64,000 nt of DNA from UA16 sp905478895 (GTDB taxonomy: Bacteria; Bacteroidota; Bacteroidia; Flavobacteriales_D; Sanyastnellaceae). Below are positions 54,200 through 62,969 of this stretch, in pieces (the first letter of the stretch is position 1; every line of letters begins with the position of its first letter). The stretch is taken from assembly GCA_943788495.1 (NCBI GenBank), contig CALSQO010000001.1:620001-684000 (forward strand), given 5' to 3'. Under the pieces are notes generated by a model. That model was given only the letters and a program-made list of their open reading frames with translations. It ran no database searches and was not told the origin of the DNA. Position numbers and translations under genes: made by a program.

Positions 54200-55234
54200 T
54201 TAGGATTCGAAACGTTTATTCCAGGCGGAATTTTTCTTTTGATCGGGTATAAAGCTAAACTCCAAAGCCCATTTGTTGCAGGCCTCAAAGCAGGCGACTT
54301 CGATGCCGCATTTGGCCGCGAGTAGCTCGTATTCATTTAATAGATTGGTGCACATGATTCCGGGATCGTCTGTATTGATTGTGGTCTTCACACCGGCATC
54401 GTAGAGTGCCTTGAAGGGGTGAGTCTCCAAAGAACTGCATGCTCCCGTCAGCCAGTTGCTCGTGGGGCACAACTCCAAGGGGATTCCGCGTTTGATAAGC
54501 AAGTCGATGACTTCGGGGTCTTCAATCGCCTGAAGGCCATGGCCGATCCGATCGGCTCCCATCTGTTCAATCGCAATACGGATGTTGCGGGAGATTCCTG
54601 CGACTTTGGGTTCGCCTGCGTGCACAGTGATTCCCAATCCGCCTTCTTTTGCCTTTTGGAAGAGTGGAATGAAGGGCTCAGGATTAAAATCCACTTCATT
54701 GTCAGCCAAATCCAATGCGATGAAACGATTTTGAGGTTTGAGCGCGAAATCTACCCACTTTTCATTCTCTTCCACGGGCTTGGTTCGCTGTAAGATGCAA
54801 ATCAAACCCACGGCCATGGGGTAGGTTTGTTCGGCACGTTCCACCCCTCGGATAATGGCTTCTTGCAGTTGGTCCGCATGCATATCCGTGTGGTGGTCCA
54901 GCAAGAAGCTAGGCGCATAGCGGAGTTCAAGGATCCGAACGTTGGACTGCAAAAACATGTCTTCGCAAACCTCAAAAGCAACGCGCTCCATCCAATGCGC
55001 CTCACAGATGACGTCCCGTGTGTTCAGGAACTTGTGCAAGACCGATTGCAGCGCTCCCATGGGCTCTTGAATCAGGAATGCCTCTGCGAAAGCTTCGTCC
55101 GTTGACACGTCAAGACCATGTCCTCGGGCAAATTCCAGCAATGTGCTCGGACGTATAGCCAGTTCCAAGTGGCAATGCAGCTCCACTTTGGGCATGGACT
55201 TGAGCTCAGCAGATGTGGGCGATGGAATCAACAT
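54200..55234 (-). CDS. add: adenosine deaminase family protein
   Basis: Zn2+-dependent deaminase of the adenosine/adenine family, 344 residues. The metal and catalytic residues are all present: H-x-H in ELHCHLELAIRP, catalytic Glu in TVHAGE, His in RIGHGL, Asp in NTDDPG. CPTSNWLTGA is the ADA form. The usual HLDG of ADA is HLEL here: Glu in place of the ribose-contacting Asp is a feature of adenine deaminases, and the Gly-to-Leu change is unusual. So adenosine is the likely substrate but adenine is possible. Start ATG 55234; ATG 55195 also possible. Confidence 0.85.
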   Translation of the reverse strand: MLIPSPTSAELKSMPKVELHCHLELAIRPSTLLEFARGHGLDVSTDEAFAEAFLIQEPMGALQSVLHKFLNTRDVICEAHWMERVAFEVCEDMFLQSNVRILELRYAPSFLLDHHTDMHADQLQEAIIRGVERAEQTYPMAVGLICILQRTKPVEENEKWVDFALKPQNRFIALDLADNEVDFNPEPFIPLFQKAKEGGLGITVHAGEPKVAGISRNIRIAIEQMGADRIGHGLQAIEDPEVIDLLIKRGIPLELCPTSNWLTGACSSLETHPFKALYDAGVKTTINTDDPGIMCTNLLNEYELLAAKCGIEVACFEACNKWALEFSFIPDQKKNSAWNKRFES

Positions 55235-55271
55235 GTGTCAAAGGTAGGGCGGCTTGAGTGCTTTGGATGAG

Positions 55272-55279
55272 TACTTTTG
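55272..55279 (+). promoter_or_regulatory. candidate -7 element of smpB
   Basis: TACTTTTG, exact TAnnTTTG, 4 bp before the smpB ATG. A CTTG lies 15 bp upstream (55253-55256), shorter than usual spacing. Confidence 0.35.
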
Positions 55280-55283
55280 TGCC

Positions 55284-55721
55284 ATGGCCACTGCAATCAA
55301 AAATAAGAAGGCTTCTTACACGTATTTTTTGGCGGACGAATTTACCGCTGGCATGCAACTGGTTGGTTCTGAAATCAAATCAATCCGCCAAGGGAAGGCG
55401 AGTATTACAGAGTCGTATGGCCGCTTTTGGAATGGAGAGTTTTTTGTATTCAACATGTACATCGCCGAATATCCCAATGCGGGTTACACTCCACACGAAG
55501 TGAGGCGGCCGCGCAAATTGTTGTTGCAAAAATCCGAATTGAAGAAGCTGGAGCGCAAGTTGAAAGACACGGGAGTGACGGTCATACCGACACTCTGCTT
55601 CATTTCGGATAGTGGTTACGCCAAGTTGAAGATTGCGGTTGCCAAGGGCAAGAAGCTGCACGATAAACGAGAAAGCCTCAAAGACAAAGACGTTTCGCGG
55701 GACATTGAGCGGATGATGTGA
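55284..55721 (+). CDS. smpB: SsrA-binding protein SmpB
   Basis: 145 residues, basic. LADEFTAGMQLVGSEIKSIR, GKASITESYGRF, and the C-terminal tail KKLHDKRESLKDKDVSRDI are SmpB hallmarks. It binds tmRNA and brings it to ribosomes stalled on broken mRNA. The ATG at 55284 is chosen; the ORF upstream has no supporting homology. The ssrA gene is not in the window. Convergent with the next gene, stop to stop. Confidence 0.97.
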   Translation: MATAIKNKKASYTYFLADEFTAGMQLVGSEIKSIRQGKASITESYGRFWNGEFFVFNMYIAEYPNAGYTPHEVRRPRKLLLQKSELKKLERKLKDTGVTVIPTLCFISDSGYAKLKIAVAKGKKLHDKRESLKDKDVSRDIERMM

Positions 55722-56288
55722 TCACGCGCTGGCCGGAACGACGCGGTAGGACTCGGTAAATGCTTCCCAATCCCACAGGAAATGTTCCATGAGTTGCTTC
55801 AAGTCCCGTTGGATGTTGGGTTCTGGCGTGTTCATGTCCCGGAAATACGCATCTTGGTACTGGTTCAAGTGGTACTTGTAAAATACGGCGCGGGTCATAG
55901 CTGTGCTGACATTCTTCGATGGCCGATTGATCTGTTTCATGAATGCCCGATACTGCTTCACTTTACTAGCAAACGTTTCAGGGGCTATATCAAGGGCGCG
56001 CGCAAACTTGCTGCAGATGCGTTGAATGACTTGTCGATCAACACCGCTATCAAAATGCTTCGGGATCATTTGGATGTTGGCGGAAACGATGATCATCAGA
56101 AATCGGCCATAATCTTCAGGATCCAGCGCCGGGGATTGCTCGAATCCAGCACATTCATTCAAGAAGTCCGCTACTTCAGGCCAACCGTTTTCGACCGTCT
56201 CGAAGGTGGTGTCCACAAAAAACGTGGCCACTTGCTCTTCTGTGAGCCTCCTCTTCGTCATCCAACTGAATAATCCTGCGTTCCTCAT
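55722..56288 (-). CDS. conserved hypothetical protein
   Basis: 188 residues, acidic, with no signal peptide, no membrane helix and no motif I recognise. Notable segments are TTFETVENGWPEVADFLNE, VDRQVIQRICSKF, and a Trp/Phe-rich C-terminus (LWDWEAFTESYRVV). The codon use looks like its neighbours. It is convergent with smpB and divergent from pyrD, so context gives no strong hint. It may belong to a Bacteroidota-specific family. Confidence 0.6.
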   Translation of the reverse strand: MRNAGLFSWMTKRRLTEEQVATFFVDTTFETVENGWPEVADFLNECAGFEQSPALDPEDYGRFLMIIVSANIQMIPKHFDSGVDRQVIQRICSKFARALDIAPETFASKVKQYRAFMKQINRPSKNVSTAMTRAVFYKYHLNQYQDAYFRDMNTPEPNIQRDLKQLMEHFLWDWEAFTESYRVVPASA

Positions 56289-56400
56289 CGTTGGGAATCA
56301 AATCTATCCGCTTGAGAGCTTGGTTCATAGGGGCAAGCAGATACCGCTATCCACATATTTTTCAACACTTTTCATGAGTTCCCGATGTATTTTCGCACCC

Positions 56401-57432
56401 ATGTACGCTTGGATCAAACCCCTAATTTTCCGAATTCAGCCGGAAACGGCGCACGAACTGACCATGAAAATGTTGCAAGTTGCTTGCCGCATTCCGGGCG
56501 TGTCGTGGCTCATGAAGCGCTGGTTTTCAGTTCGTTCAGACCGCCTCGTCACGGAAGTGGCTGGCTTGAAGTTTCCAAATCCTGTGGGGTTGGCCGCTGG
56601 ATTTGATAAAGACGCGCGATGGTTGGAGGAGATGGCAACGTTGGGTTTTGGTTTCGTCGAAATAGGAACCATTACTCCCATTGCGCAACCGGGAAACCCT
56701 CAGCCGCGATTGTTTCGGTTGCCTTCTGACCGTGGAATCATTAACCGAATGGGATTCAACAACGGCGGCATGGAGGCAGCTGTTTCGAGATTGAAAAGAC
56801 GTCCCAAGGGATTAATTGTAGGAGGAAACATTGGAAAGAACAAGGCCACTCCCAATGCGGAGGCCACATCGGATTACACGAAGTGTTTTGAGGCCTTGCA
56901 CCCGCACGTGGATTATTTCGTCGTGAATGTCAGTTCTCCCAATACACCTGGACTGAGGGAGTTGCAGGAAAAGGAGCCGCTGTTGAAGTTGCTCTTGGCC
57001 TTGGTGGATCAGAATCGATCAAAGCCCAAACAGCGTCCCATCTTTTTGAAAATTGCACCAGACCTTTCCGATGCGCAATTGGATGACATTATAGCACTTG
57101 TTTTGGAGACTGGTATTGCGGGAGTCATTGCGACCAATACTACCATTGATCGGAGTGGTTTGAAAGCTTCCCTCGATGAGGTCAAAAAGATGGGCCCTGG
57201 GGGCTTGAGTGGCGCACCTTTGCGCAATCGTTCGACGGAGGTAATCCGCTACTTGCACAAACAATCCCAAGGAGCTTTCCCGATTATAGGGGTAGGAGGC
57301 ATTTGTTCCGCGGAAGATGCGATGGAAAAGCTAGCTGCGGGAGCATCCTTGCTTCAGGTCTATTCAGGCCTCGTATACGCAGGACCTGGATTGGTGAAAG
57401 AAGTGAATCGCGCCATTTTAATGAAGTCTTAA
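56401..57432 (+). CDS. pyrD: dihydroorotate dehydrogenase (quinone), class 2
   Basis: Fourth step of UMP synthesis, membrane-associated, electrons to quinone. 343 residues. The N-terminal amphipathic stretch (MYAWIKPLIFRIQPETAHEL) is the class 2 membrane anchor. FMN-binding FPNPVGLAAGFDKDARW, the catalytic Ser in NVSSPNTPGLRELQ (class 2 uses Ser), and GVGGICSAEDAMEKL are present. The ATG at 56401 fits the anchor; an upstream in-frame start would overlap the divergent gene. Confidence 0.94.
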   Translation: MYAWIKPLIFRIQPETAHELTMKMLQVACRIPGVSWLMKRWFSVRSDRLVTEVAGLKFPNPVGLAAGFDKDARWLEEMATLGFGFVEIGTITPIAQPGNPQPRLFRLPSDRGIINRMGFNNGGMEAAVSRLKRRPKGLIVGGNIGKNKATPNAEATSDYTKCFEALHPHVDYFVVNVSSPNTPGLRELQEKEPLLKLLLALVDQNRSKPKQRPIFLKIAPDLSDAQLDDIIALVLETGIAGVIATNTTIDRSGLKASLDEVKKMGPGGLSGAPLRNRSTEVIRYLHKQSQGAFPIIGVGGICSAEDAMEKLAAGASLLQVYSGLVYAGPGLVKEVNRAILMKS

Positions 57433-57435
57433 TCT

Positions 57436-58305
57436 CTATCCAACCAATTCCTCAAGGGTAGGAGCGAGCTCACGCGGACGGATTCCCTTCTCGGTACTTT
57501 GCAAACGGCAGCATGCGTTTGATGCGTCATGTTCAAAGAACAAAATCCAGTCTTCCCGAACAGCCAAATCGAGCAACAATTGTTTCTCGTCCATGGTGAG
57601 TAGGGGACGTGTATCATAGCCTATGACCCAGGCGGTTGGCAGGTGCGCAGCAGCGGGGGTAAGGTCGGCCATGAATGCGAGTTTGGTTCCATGACAAGGA
57701 ACGATGGGGATCATTTGACTTTCCGTGTGACCGTCTGCAAAAAAGATTTCCAAACCGGGGAATGTCGTCGGAAACGGATTTTGATTCCAGCGCCCGCTTC
57801 GATCAATGAAATGAAGTTGTCCACTTTCCTGCAGCGGCATGAGGTTTTCGCTCAGGAATGATGCTTTTTCCCGTGGATTGGGGTTCATCGCCCAATCCCA
57901 ATGCGGCTTGCATGTCCAATATGACGCATTGGGGAATGCAGGCCGCAAATTGCCCTCTTTATTGCGCTCTACCGATCCTCCTACATGATCGAAGTGCAAA
58001 TGCGTGAGCAACACGTCTGTGATGTCGTTGCGGGTGAATCCTCTTTTTTGAAGTTCTCCATCCAGCGACATATCCCCATGCAGGTGGTAATGGCTGAAAA
58101 ATTTTTCGGATTGCTTGTTGCCAATCCCTGTATCGACCAAAAGCAGTCGGTTCCCATGCTCAACGAGCATAGAACGCATCGCCCAAGTGCACAGGTTGTT
58201 TGCATCAGCGGGCACATGTTTTTGCCAAAGTACTTTCGGCACTACACCGAACATGGCTCCACCATCAAGCTTAAAGTTTCCAGTGTGAATCGTATGAATA
58301 TGCAT
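57436..58305 (-). CDS. metallo-beta-lactamase-fold hydrolase (lactonase-like)
   Basis: 289 residues. The metal motif is THLHFDHVGGS (H-x-H-x-D-H), with an early LLVDTGIGNK and a late FFADGHTESQ and FEHDAS segment, the layout of N-acyl homoserine lactonase-like enzymes. Substrate unknown; a general thio/lactone hydrolase is plausible. It is in tandem with the HMA-MauE gene upstream (10-bp gap) and convergent with pyrD. Confidence 0.82.
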   Translation of the reverse strand: MHIHTIHTGNFKLDGGAMFGVVPKVLWQKHVPADANNLCTWAMRSMLVEHGNRLLLVDTGIGNKQSEKFFSHYHLHGDMSLDGELQKRGFTRNDITDVLLTHLHFDHVGGSVERNKEGNLRPAFPNASYWTCKPHWDWAMNPNPREKASFLSENLMPLQESGQLHFIDRSGRWNQNPFPTTFPGLEIFFADGHTESQMIPIVPCHGTKLAFMADLTPAAAHLPTAWVIGYDTRPLLTMDEKQLLLDLAVREDWILFFEHDASNACCRLQSTEKGIRPRELAPTLEELVG

Positions 58306-58315
58306 GGAACGGGCC

Positions 58316-59041
58316 TTAAGAGGGGATCAAGAAAAACAGGGACATGATGACCATTAGTAAGTCTTCGATGATGGTGACACGCGTCATGGGCAATTGGAAG
58401 ACTGTCCCGAGGCATGCGCATTGAATCGCTTGTTTTTGACGGACTGCCCGAATGACACCGATTGCGCCAAACCCCATCAATAGCAAGGTCACGAGAGCGA
58501 TTGCCAAAGTTCCTCCTGCGAATCCCCAGCCAAAGCCGAGGGCAAGCTCCAAGAAGGGGTAAATCCAAGCATAAAGGGGAGATCGCTTGGCGAGCAAATC
58601 ATACCGGCTAAAACTTTGAACAAATCCACGTAAATCCAAGAACTTGAAGAAGGAGAAGGCCAAAAAGAATCCGCCCATGAAGACTTCCATTGCACGCCTC
58701 ATGGGTTCGGGTGAACCCCATGCAACTGAGGAAGAAATGGCCAACAGAAATAATCCGATCAGGATCAACGGCCAAAATTTTTGAAACGCCCCGGTAGCAT
58801 CCGATCCCTGCATGCTGGTTGCCGCTGAATTCGCTGCGTCATTGATGCGATAATGAGGCATCGGAGCAAGTGCTGTACGCAATTCCGCTAAGGATATTTT
58901 TTCTTCCGAACGCACCTTGGCTTGCCCATTGGCGAGGTCTATTTGGACAGATTGAACGCCGGGAACTGCAAGGATGGCGCTTTGGACACGGCTTATGCAG
59001 CCTCCACATGTCATGCCTCCTACTAGAAAAACCTGTTCCAT
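58316..59041 (-). CDS. heavy-metal-associated domain fused to MauE-like membrane domain
   Basis: 241 residues. An N-terminal HMA domain (about 1-68) carries the metal site GMTCGGC (C-x-x-C). A linker leads to four hydrophobic helices (about 95-240) of the MauE/DoxX type, ending QCACLGTVFQLPMTRVTIIED with a further Cys pair. The pairing of a copper-type binding domain with a MauE module is known in Bacteroidota, but its function is not established. A role in metal delivery or in disulfide chemistry at the membrane is inference. Confidence 0.78.
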   Translation of the reverse strand: MEQVFLVGGMTCGGCISRVQSAILAVPGVQSVQIDLANGQAKVRSEEKISLAELRTALAPMPHYRINDAANSAATSMQGSDATGAFQKFWPLILIGLFLLAISSSVAWGSPEPMRRAMEVFMGGFFLAFSFFKFLDLRGFVQSFSRYDLLAKRSPLYAWIYPFLELALGFGWGFAGGTLAIALVTLLLMGFGAIGVIRAVRQKQAIQCACLGTVFQLPMTRVTIIEDLLMVIMSLFFLIPS

Positions 59042-59136
59042 GGAGCGAATTTCGCGAAAAAGTCGTGCCGATTGACATGTTCATCAAGCAGGGGCATTGG
59101 TTGAGAAGTTCCGCTGGCATGCGCGCTTTTCGAGTG

Positions 59137-59144
59137 TACTTTTG
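59137..59144 (+). promoter_or_regulatory. candidate -7 element of purB
   Basis: TACTTTTG, exact TAnnTTTG, 17 bp before the purB ATG in the divergent gap between the HMA-MauE gene and purB. No clear TTTG at -33. Confidence 0.35.
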
Positions 59145-59161
59145 TCCAAGAATTCAAGCAC

Positions 59162-60535
59162 ATGCAGTTGAACGCGCTCACCGCCATATCCCCCGTCGAC
59201 GGACGTTACCGAAGTAGAACAGCCCATCTCGCTCCCTTCTTTTCGGAGTGGGGATTGATGCGTTACCGTGTACGCGTGGAAGTGGAGTATTTCCTCCATT
59301 TGTCCGAAATCCCTTTGCCGCAATTGGCACAATTCAAGGCAGACGACGCAGAACCTCTTCGTCGAATTTACACCGAGTTTTCAGAGGCAGATGCAGAGCG
59401 AATCAAAGCATTTGAGCGAACAACGAATCATGATGTGAAGGCGGTTGAATATTTTATCAAAGAGAAGATGGAGGCGCTTGGCCTCGCCGAAATGGCGGAG
59501 TTCATTCACTTTGGCCTCACTTCTCAGGATGTCAACAACACTGCGATTCCTCTTTCCATCAAAGAAGCGACGGAGCAAGTCATCGTGCCCGGGCTGCAGG
59601 ATTTGCGGAAGACCCTGTTGCAGCAAGCGCGTGAATGGAAAGGCATTCCCTTGCTTGCCCGTACACACGGTCAGCCGGCATCACCAGTGACATTGGGCAA
59701 GGAATGGGCCGTCTATATCGATCGTTTGGATGCTCAACTTGATGCGTTGCAACAGTGCAAATATGCCGCGAAGTTTGGCGGTGCAACGGGACAGTTCAAC
59801 GCACACATGGCGGCTTACCCCGAATTGGATTGGGCCTCATTCGGCAATTCTTTTGTGGAGAAACGGTTGGGGTTGAAGCGAAGCCAGATTACCACACAGA
59901 TTGAGCACTACGATCATTTGGCTGCATGGTGCGATTGCTTGAGACGCATTCATACCATTCTTATTGATTTGAGCCGTGACGCTTGGACGTATATCAGCAT
60001 GGACTATTTCAAGCAGAAGATCAAAGCGGGAGAAGTGGGCAGCAGTGCTATGCCCCACAAGGTCAACCCCATCGACTTTGAAAATGCGGAAGGGAACTTT
60101 GGTGTTGCGAATGCATTGTTGCACCATTTTGCTGAAAAGCTTCCCATCAGTCGATTGCAGCGGGACTTGACCGATTCGACGGTTCTCCGCAACATTGGAG
60201 TGCCGTTGGCGCACAATTTGATTGCGATGGGATCCTTGCAAAAAGGATTGGGGAAACTATTGCTGAACGAAACCAAATTGAAATCAGATCTCGAGGCCAA
60301 CTGGGCAGTGGTTGCGGAAGGAATTCAGACCATCCTGCGCCGCGAAGGATTTCCCAAACCGTATGAAGCGCTGAAGGACCTTACGCGTCAAAACAGCGTC
60401 ATCGATGCCAATTCCATCGCCCAATTCATCGACGGGTTGGTGGTGAATGATTCCGTGAAAGCAGAGTTGAATGCACTGACCCCTTGGGGGTACACGGGTG
60501 CTGCTGAAGCGTTGGTCGAAACCTTAAAAGATTGA
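59162..60535 (+). CDS. purB: adenylosuccinate lyase
   Basis: Two steps of purine synthesis: fumarate release from SAICAR and from adenylosuccinate. 457 residues. The fumarase-superfamily signature with the catalytic Ser loop is GEVGSSAMPHKVNPIDFENAEGN; HFGLTSQDVNNTA and ARTHGQPASPVTLGKE are further conserved blocks. It begins MQLNALTAISPVDGRY, typical of the E. coli-type enzyme. Start ATG 59162. Confidence 0.97.
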   Translation: MQLNALTAISPVDGRYRSRTAHLAPFFSEWGLMRYRVRVEVEYFLHLSEIPLPQLAQFKADDAEPLRRIYTEFSEADAERIKAFERTTNHDVKAVEYFIKEKMEALGLAEMAEFIHFGLTSQDVNNTAIPLSIKEATEQVIVPGLQDLRKTLLQQAREWKGIPLLARTHGQPASPVTLGKEWAVYIDRLDAQLDALQQCKYAAKFGGATGQFNAHMAAYPELDWASFGNSFVEKRLGLKRSQITTQIEHYDHLAAWCDCLRRIHTILIDLSRDAWTYISMDYFKQKIKAGEVGSSAMPHKVNPIDFENAEGNFGVANALLHHFAEKLPISRLQRDLTDSTVLRNIGVPLAHNLIAMGSLQKGLGKLLLNETKLKSDLEANWAVVAEGIQTILRREGFPKPYEALKDLTRQNSVIDANSIAQFIDGLVVNDSVKAELNALTPWGYTGAAEALVETLKD

Positions 60536-60539
60536 ACGC

Positions 60540-62357
60540 TTGAATCGGTTCAATGACTTGTTTCGGCATTTGGCAAATTACCGGTTAAACCTGGCGGTCA
60601 ATGTCGTTTGCAACATCTTGAACGCTTTTTTGTCCTTGTTTACTTTTTTGAGTGTCGTACCCTTTCTGAGGATCTTGTTTCAATCGGGACAGGATACGGC
60701 CGCTGTGATTGAAATCCCCTCGGGCAGCGGTGTAGAAAAATGGAGCGCCTATTTTGATGCGTTTGTCCTGGAGGTTGGTCCATCCCGCGCTCTGTCTTAC
60801 ATCTGCATCGGCATCTTTTGTGTCACTGTGCTGAAAAATGCCGTGGGTTATCTCGCACTGTATAGTTTAGCGACGATGCGGACAGGTGTGAGCCGTGACT
60901 TACGGAACAGTCTTTACAATAAGGTGTTACGGCTTCCGATGAGTTGGTTTACCGAGTCGAGAAAGGGGGACGTCATCAGCCGGATGACCAATGATTTGAT
61001 GGAGGTGGAGTTCAGTGTCATCGGGACCATTGAGATTTTATTCAAATCGCCCATCTCCATTCTGGTTTCGTTGGGAACGTTGTTCTATTTGAGCTGGGAG
61101 TTGACCTTATTTTCCATGTTATTCTTGCCCGTAAGCGGTTATTTGATCAGTCGCATTGCGAAGAGTTTAAAGCATGCGGCAAAACGCGGCAAAGAGGAAT
61201 TGGGAGGATTGATTTCCATCATGGAAGAAACATTGGGTGGGATGATGGTGATCAAGGCATTTCATGCTGAATCCAAGTTTGAACAAAAATTTTCCGCTTC
61301 AAATGATCGGTTTTTTGAGCTGATGCGGCGCTTGTACAAACGGGAATATTTGTCTTCGCCCGTTTCTGAAACCGTTTCTTTGGGTGTCATGGCCACGTTG
61401 CTCTGGTTCGGAGGCCGAATTGTTCTCGAAGGGTCAAGTGGATTGACGGGTGATTGGTTCATTGGGTATTTGGTGGTTTTTTCCCAAATCATTCCTCCTG
61501 CACGTTCGATAAGCGATGGCTGGTTCCGAATACAAAAAGGGTCCGCTTCGCTCGAGCGTTTAGAAGAAATTTTGTCGGCGCAGGAAATGACCGATTCAGG
61601 AAGGAATCTGGCAGAACCGCTCAAACATGCCATCCGCTTCGATAATGTTCACTTCTCTTATGGCGAACAGGTGGTGTTGAACGGCATTGACTTGACCATT
61701 GCAAAAGGCGAGACCGTCGCTTTGGTGGGGCCGAGTGGCTCGGGGAAAACGACCTTGGTGCATTTGCTCGCACGTTTTTACGACACAACGAAAGGTCAAA
61801 TTACTTGGGATGACCAGCCGCTGGAATCCTTTGAATTGGTCAGTTTTCGGTCGCAAATGGGGATGGTCACGCAGGAGGCCCGATTGTTCAACTCCTCGGT
61901 CTCAGAAAATGTCACCTTGGGAGCGGCGAACGGAGTTGTGCATGAGCTGCAGGATTTGGAGGAAGTGGCAAACGCCGCCAATGCACTGGAATTCATTCAG
62001 CAGATGGAAGAAGGCTGGGAGTCGTCGGTAGGTGACGGAGGCAACAAGCTGAGCGGCGGCCAACGCCAACGCCTGAGCATCGCCCGAGCGCTGCACAAGG
62101 ACCCTCCGGTTTTGCTTTTGGATGAGGCGACATCTGCGTTAGACACAGAGTCCGAGCATGCTGTGCAGCAGGCAATCAATCGCCTGATGGAAGGCAGAAC
62201 GACATTGGTTGTCGCCCATCGGTTGAGTACGATACGCCATGCGGATCGAATTGTAGTGCTGGACCAGGGCAATATTGTAGAGGAGGGAGACCATGAAGCC
62301 TTAATGGCGCGAAAAGGAATGTACCATCGATTGGTATCCATGCAAGACCTGAAGTAA
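60540..62357 (+). CDS. ABC exporter, MsbA-like (TM and nucleotide-binding domain fused)
   Basis: 605 residues: a six-helix membrane domain (about 1-330) and an ATPase domain (about 365-600) with Walker A GPSGSGKTT, signature LSGGQRQRLS, Walker B VLLLDEATSALD, and switch His in VAHRLST. This half-transporter layout dimerises; MsbA flips lipid A, but multidrug exporters look the same, so the substrate is not fixed. The start is a TTG at 60540, four bases after the purB stop; no ATG gives a full N-terminus. Its stop overlaps the next ATG (TAATG). Confidence 0.88.
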   Translation: MNRFNDLFRHLANYRLNLAVNVVCNILNAFLSLFTFLSVVPFLRILFQSGQDTAAVIEIPSGSGVEKWSAYFDAFVLEVGPSRALSYICIGIFCVTVLKNAVGYLALYSLATMRTGVSRDLRNSLYNKVLRLPMSWFTESRKGDVISRMTNDLMEVEFSVIGTIEILFKSPISILVSLGTLFYLSWELTLFSMLFLPVSGYLISRIAKSLKHAAKRGKEELGGLISIMEETLGGMMVIKAFHAESKFEQKFSASNDRFFELMRRLYKREYLSSPVSETVSLGVMATLLWFGGRIVLEGSSGLTGDWFIGYLVVFSQIIPPARSISDGWFRIQKGSASLERLEEILSAQEMTDSGRNLAEPLKHAIRFDNVHFSYGEQVVLNGIDLTIAKGETVALVGPSGSGKTTLVHLLARFYDTTKGQITWDDQPLESFELVSFRSQMGMVTQEARLFNSSVSENVTLGAANGVVHELQDLEEVANAANALEFIQQMEEGWESSVGDGGNKLSGGQRQRLSIARALHKDPPVLLLDEATSALDTESEHAVQQAINRLMEGRTTLVVAHRLSTIRHADRIVVLDQGNIVEEGDHEALMARKGMYHRLVSMQDLK

Positions 62358-62758
62358 TGGCGAAAAAGAGGACCACCGGAGTTGGCGCGATGATGCGCGG
62401 ACAATGCCCAAGGTGCCGTGAAGGGAAGATATTCGTATCGGCTCGGGCGTACCGATGGGATAAGATCACAGCAATGCCCGATGCTTGTCCCGTATGCGGG
62501 GAAGACTTTTTGCGGGAGCCGGGATTTTACTTTGGTGCGGCTTACGTGTCATACGCTCTAACTGTTGCCCTTTGGGTATCGGTTTTTGTGGCCTTGACGT
62601 GCTTGAATTGGTGGGGCCTGATGGCGTTTTCATTTTTCGAAGATGTGGGCTTGTTTCTGACCACTGGCATTGTTCTCCTGATCTTTCTTTTGCCTATGAT
62701 TGCGCGGCTCAGTCGTTCCATGTGGCTGCACATGATGACCCGCCGGCATCGAAAGTGA
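62357..62758 (+). CDS. DUF983 family protein
   Basis: 133 residues. Two C-x-x-C pairs form a zinc-ribbon-like start (CPRCREG and CPVCGED), followed by two membrane helices (about 65-85 and 95-115) and a basic C-terminus. The family is common in Bacteroidota and alphaproteobacteria and has no known function. The start overlaps the ABC exporter stop by one base, so the two are co-translated and may share a job in the envelope. Confidence 0.85.
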   Translation: MAKKRTTGVGAMMRGQCPRCREGKIFVSARAYRWDKITAMPDACPVCGEDFLREPGFYFGAAYVSYALTVALWVSVFVALTCLNWWGLMAFSFFEDVGLFLTTGIVLLIFLLPMIARLSRSMWLHMMTRRHRK

Positions 62759-62797
62759 TCAGGGAAAGCAGATCAAAAAAAAGAGTGTAAAAAATCA

Positions 62798-62825
62798 AAG
62801 GGGCCCCTCCGTTGAGGGACCCCTT
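62798..62825 (-). terminator. rho-independent terminator of the DAHP synthase gene
   Basis: Near-perfect stem AAGGGG-C-CCCTC with GAGGG-A-CCCCTT (one mismatch), loop CGTT. Read on the minus strand it is followed by a T6 tract (62791-62797 complement), so it ends the leftward transcript; on the plus strand there is no clear T run, so bidirectional action is uncertain. Confidence 0.75.
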
Positions 62826-62969
62826 CTCACCAAATCGCCTGATTCATAAACGCTCAATTCGAGCGTGGCAAAACCAAAACCATCTCCCTTTACGTGGGGA
62901 GTTCAATTTTAGTTTCAGTTTTCTCGAAAAAAACCAGAAAAAATTTATAAATACCTGATTTACAGATGT

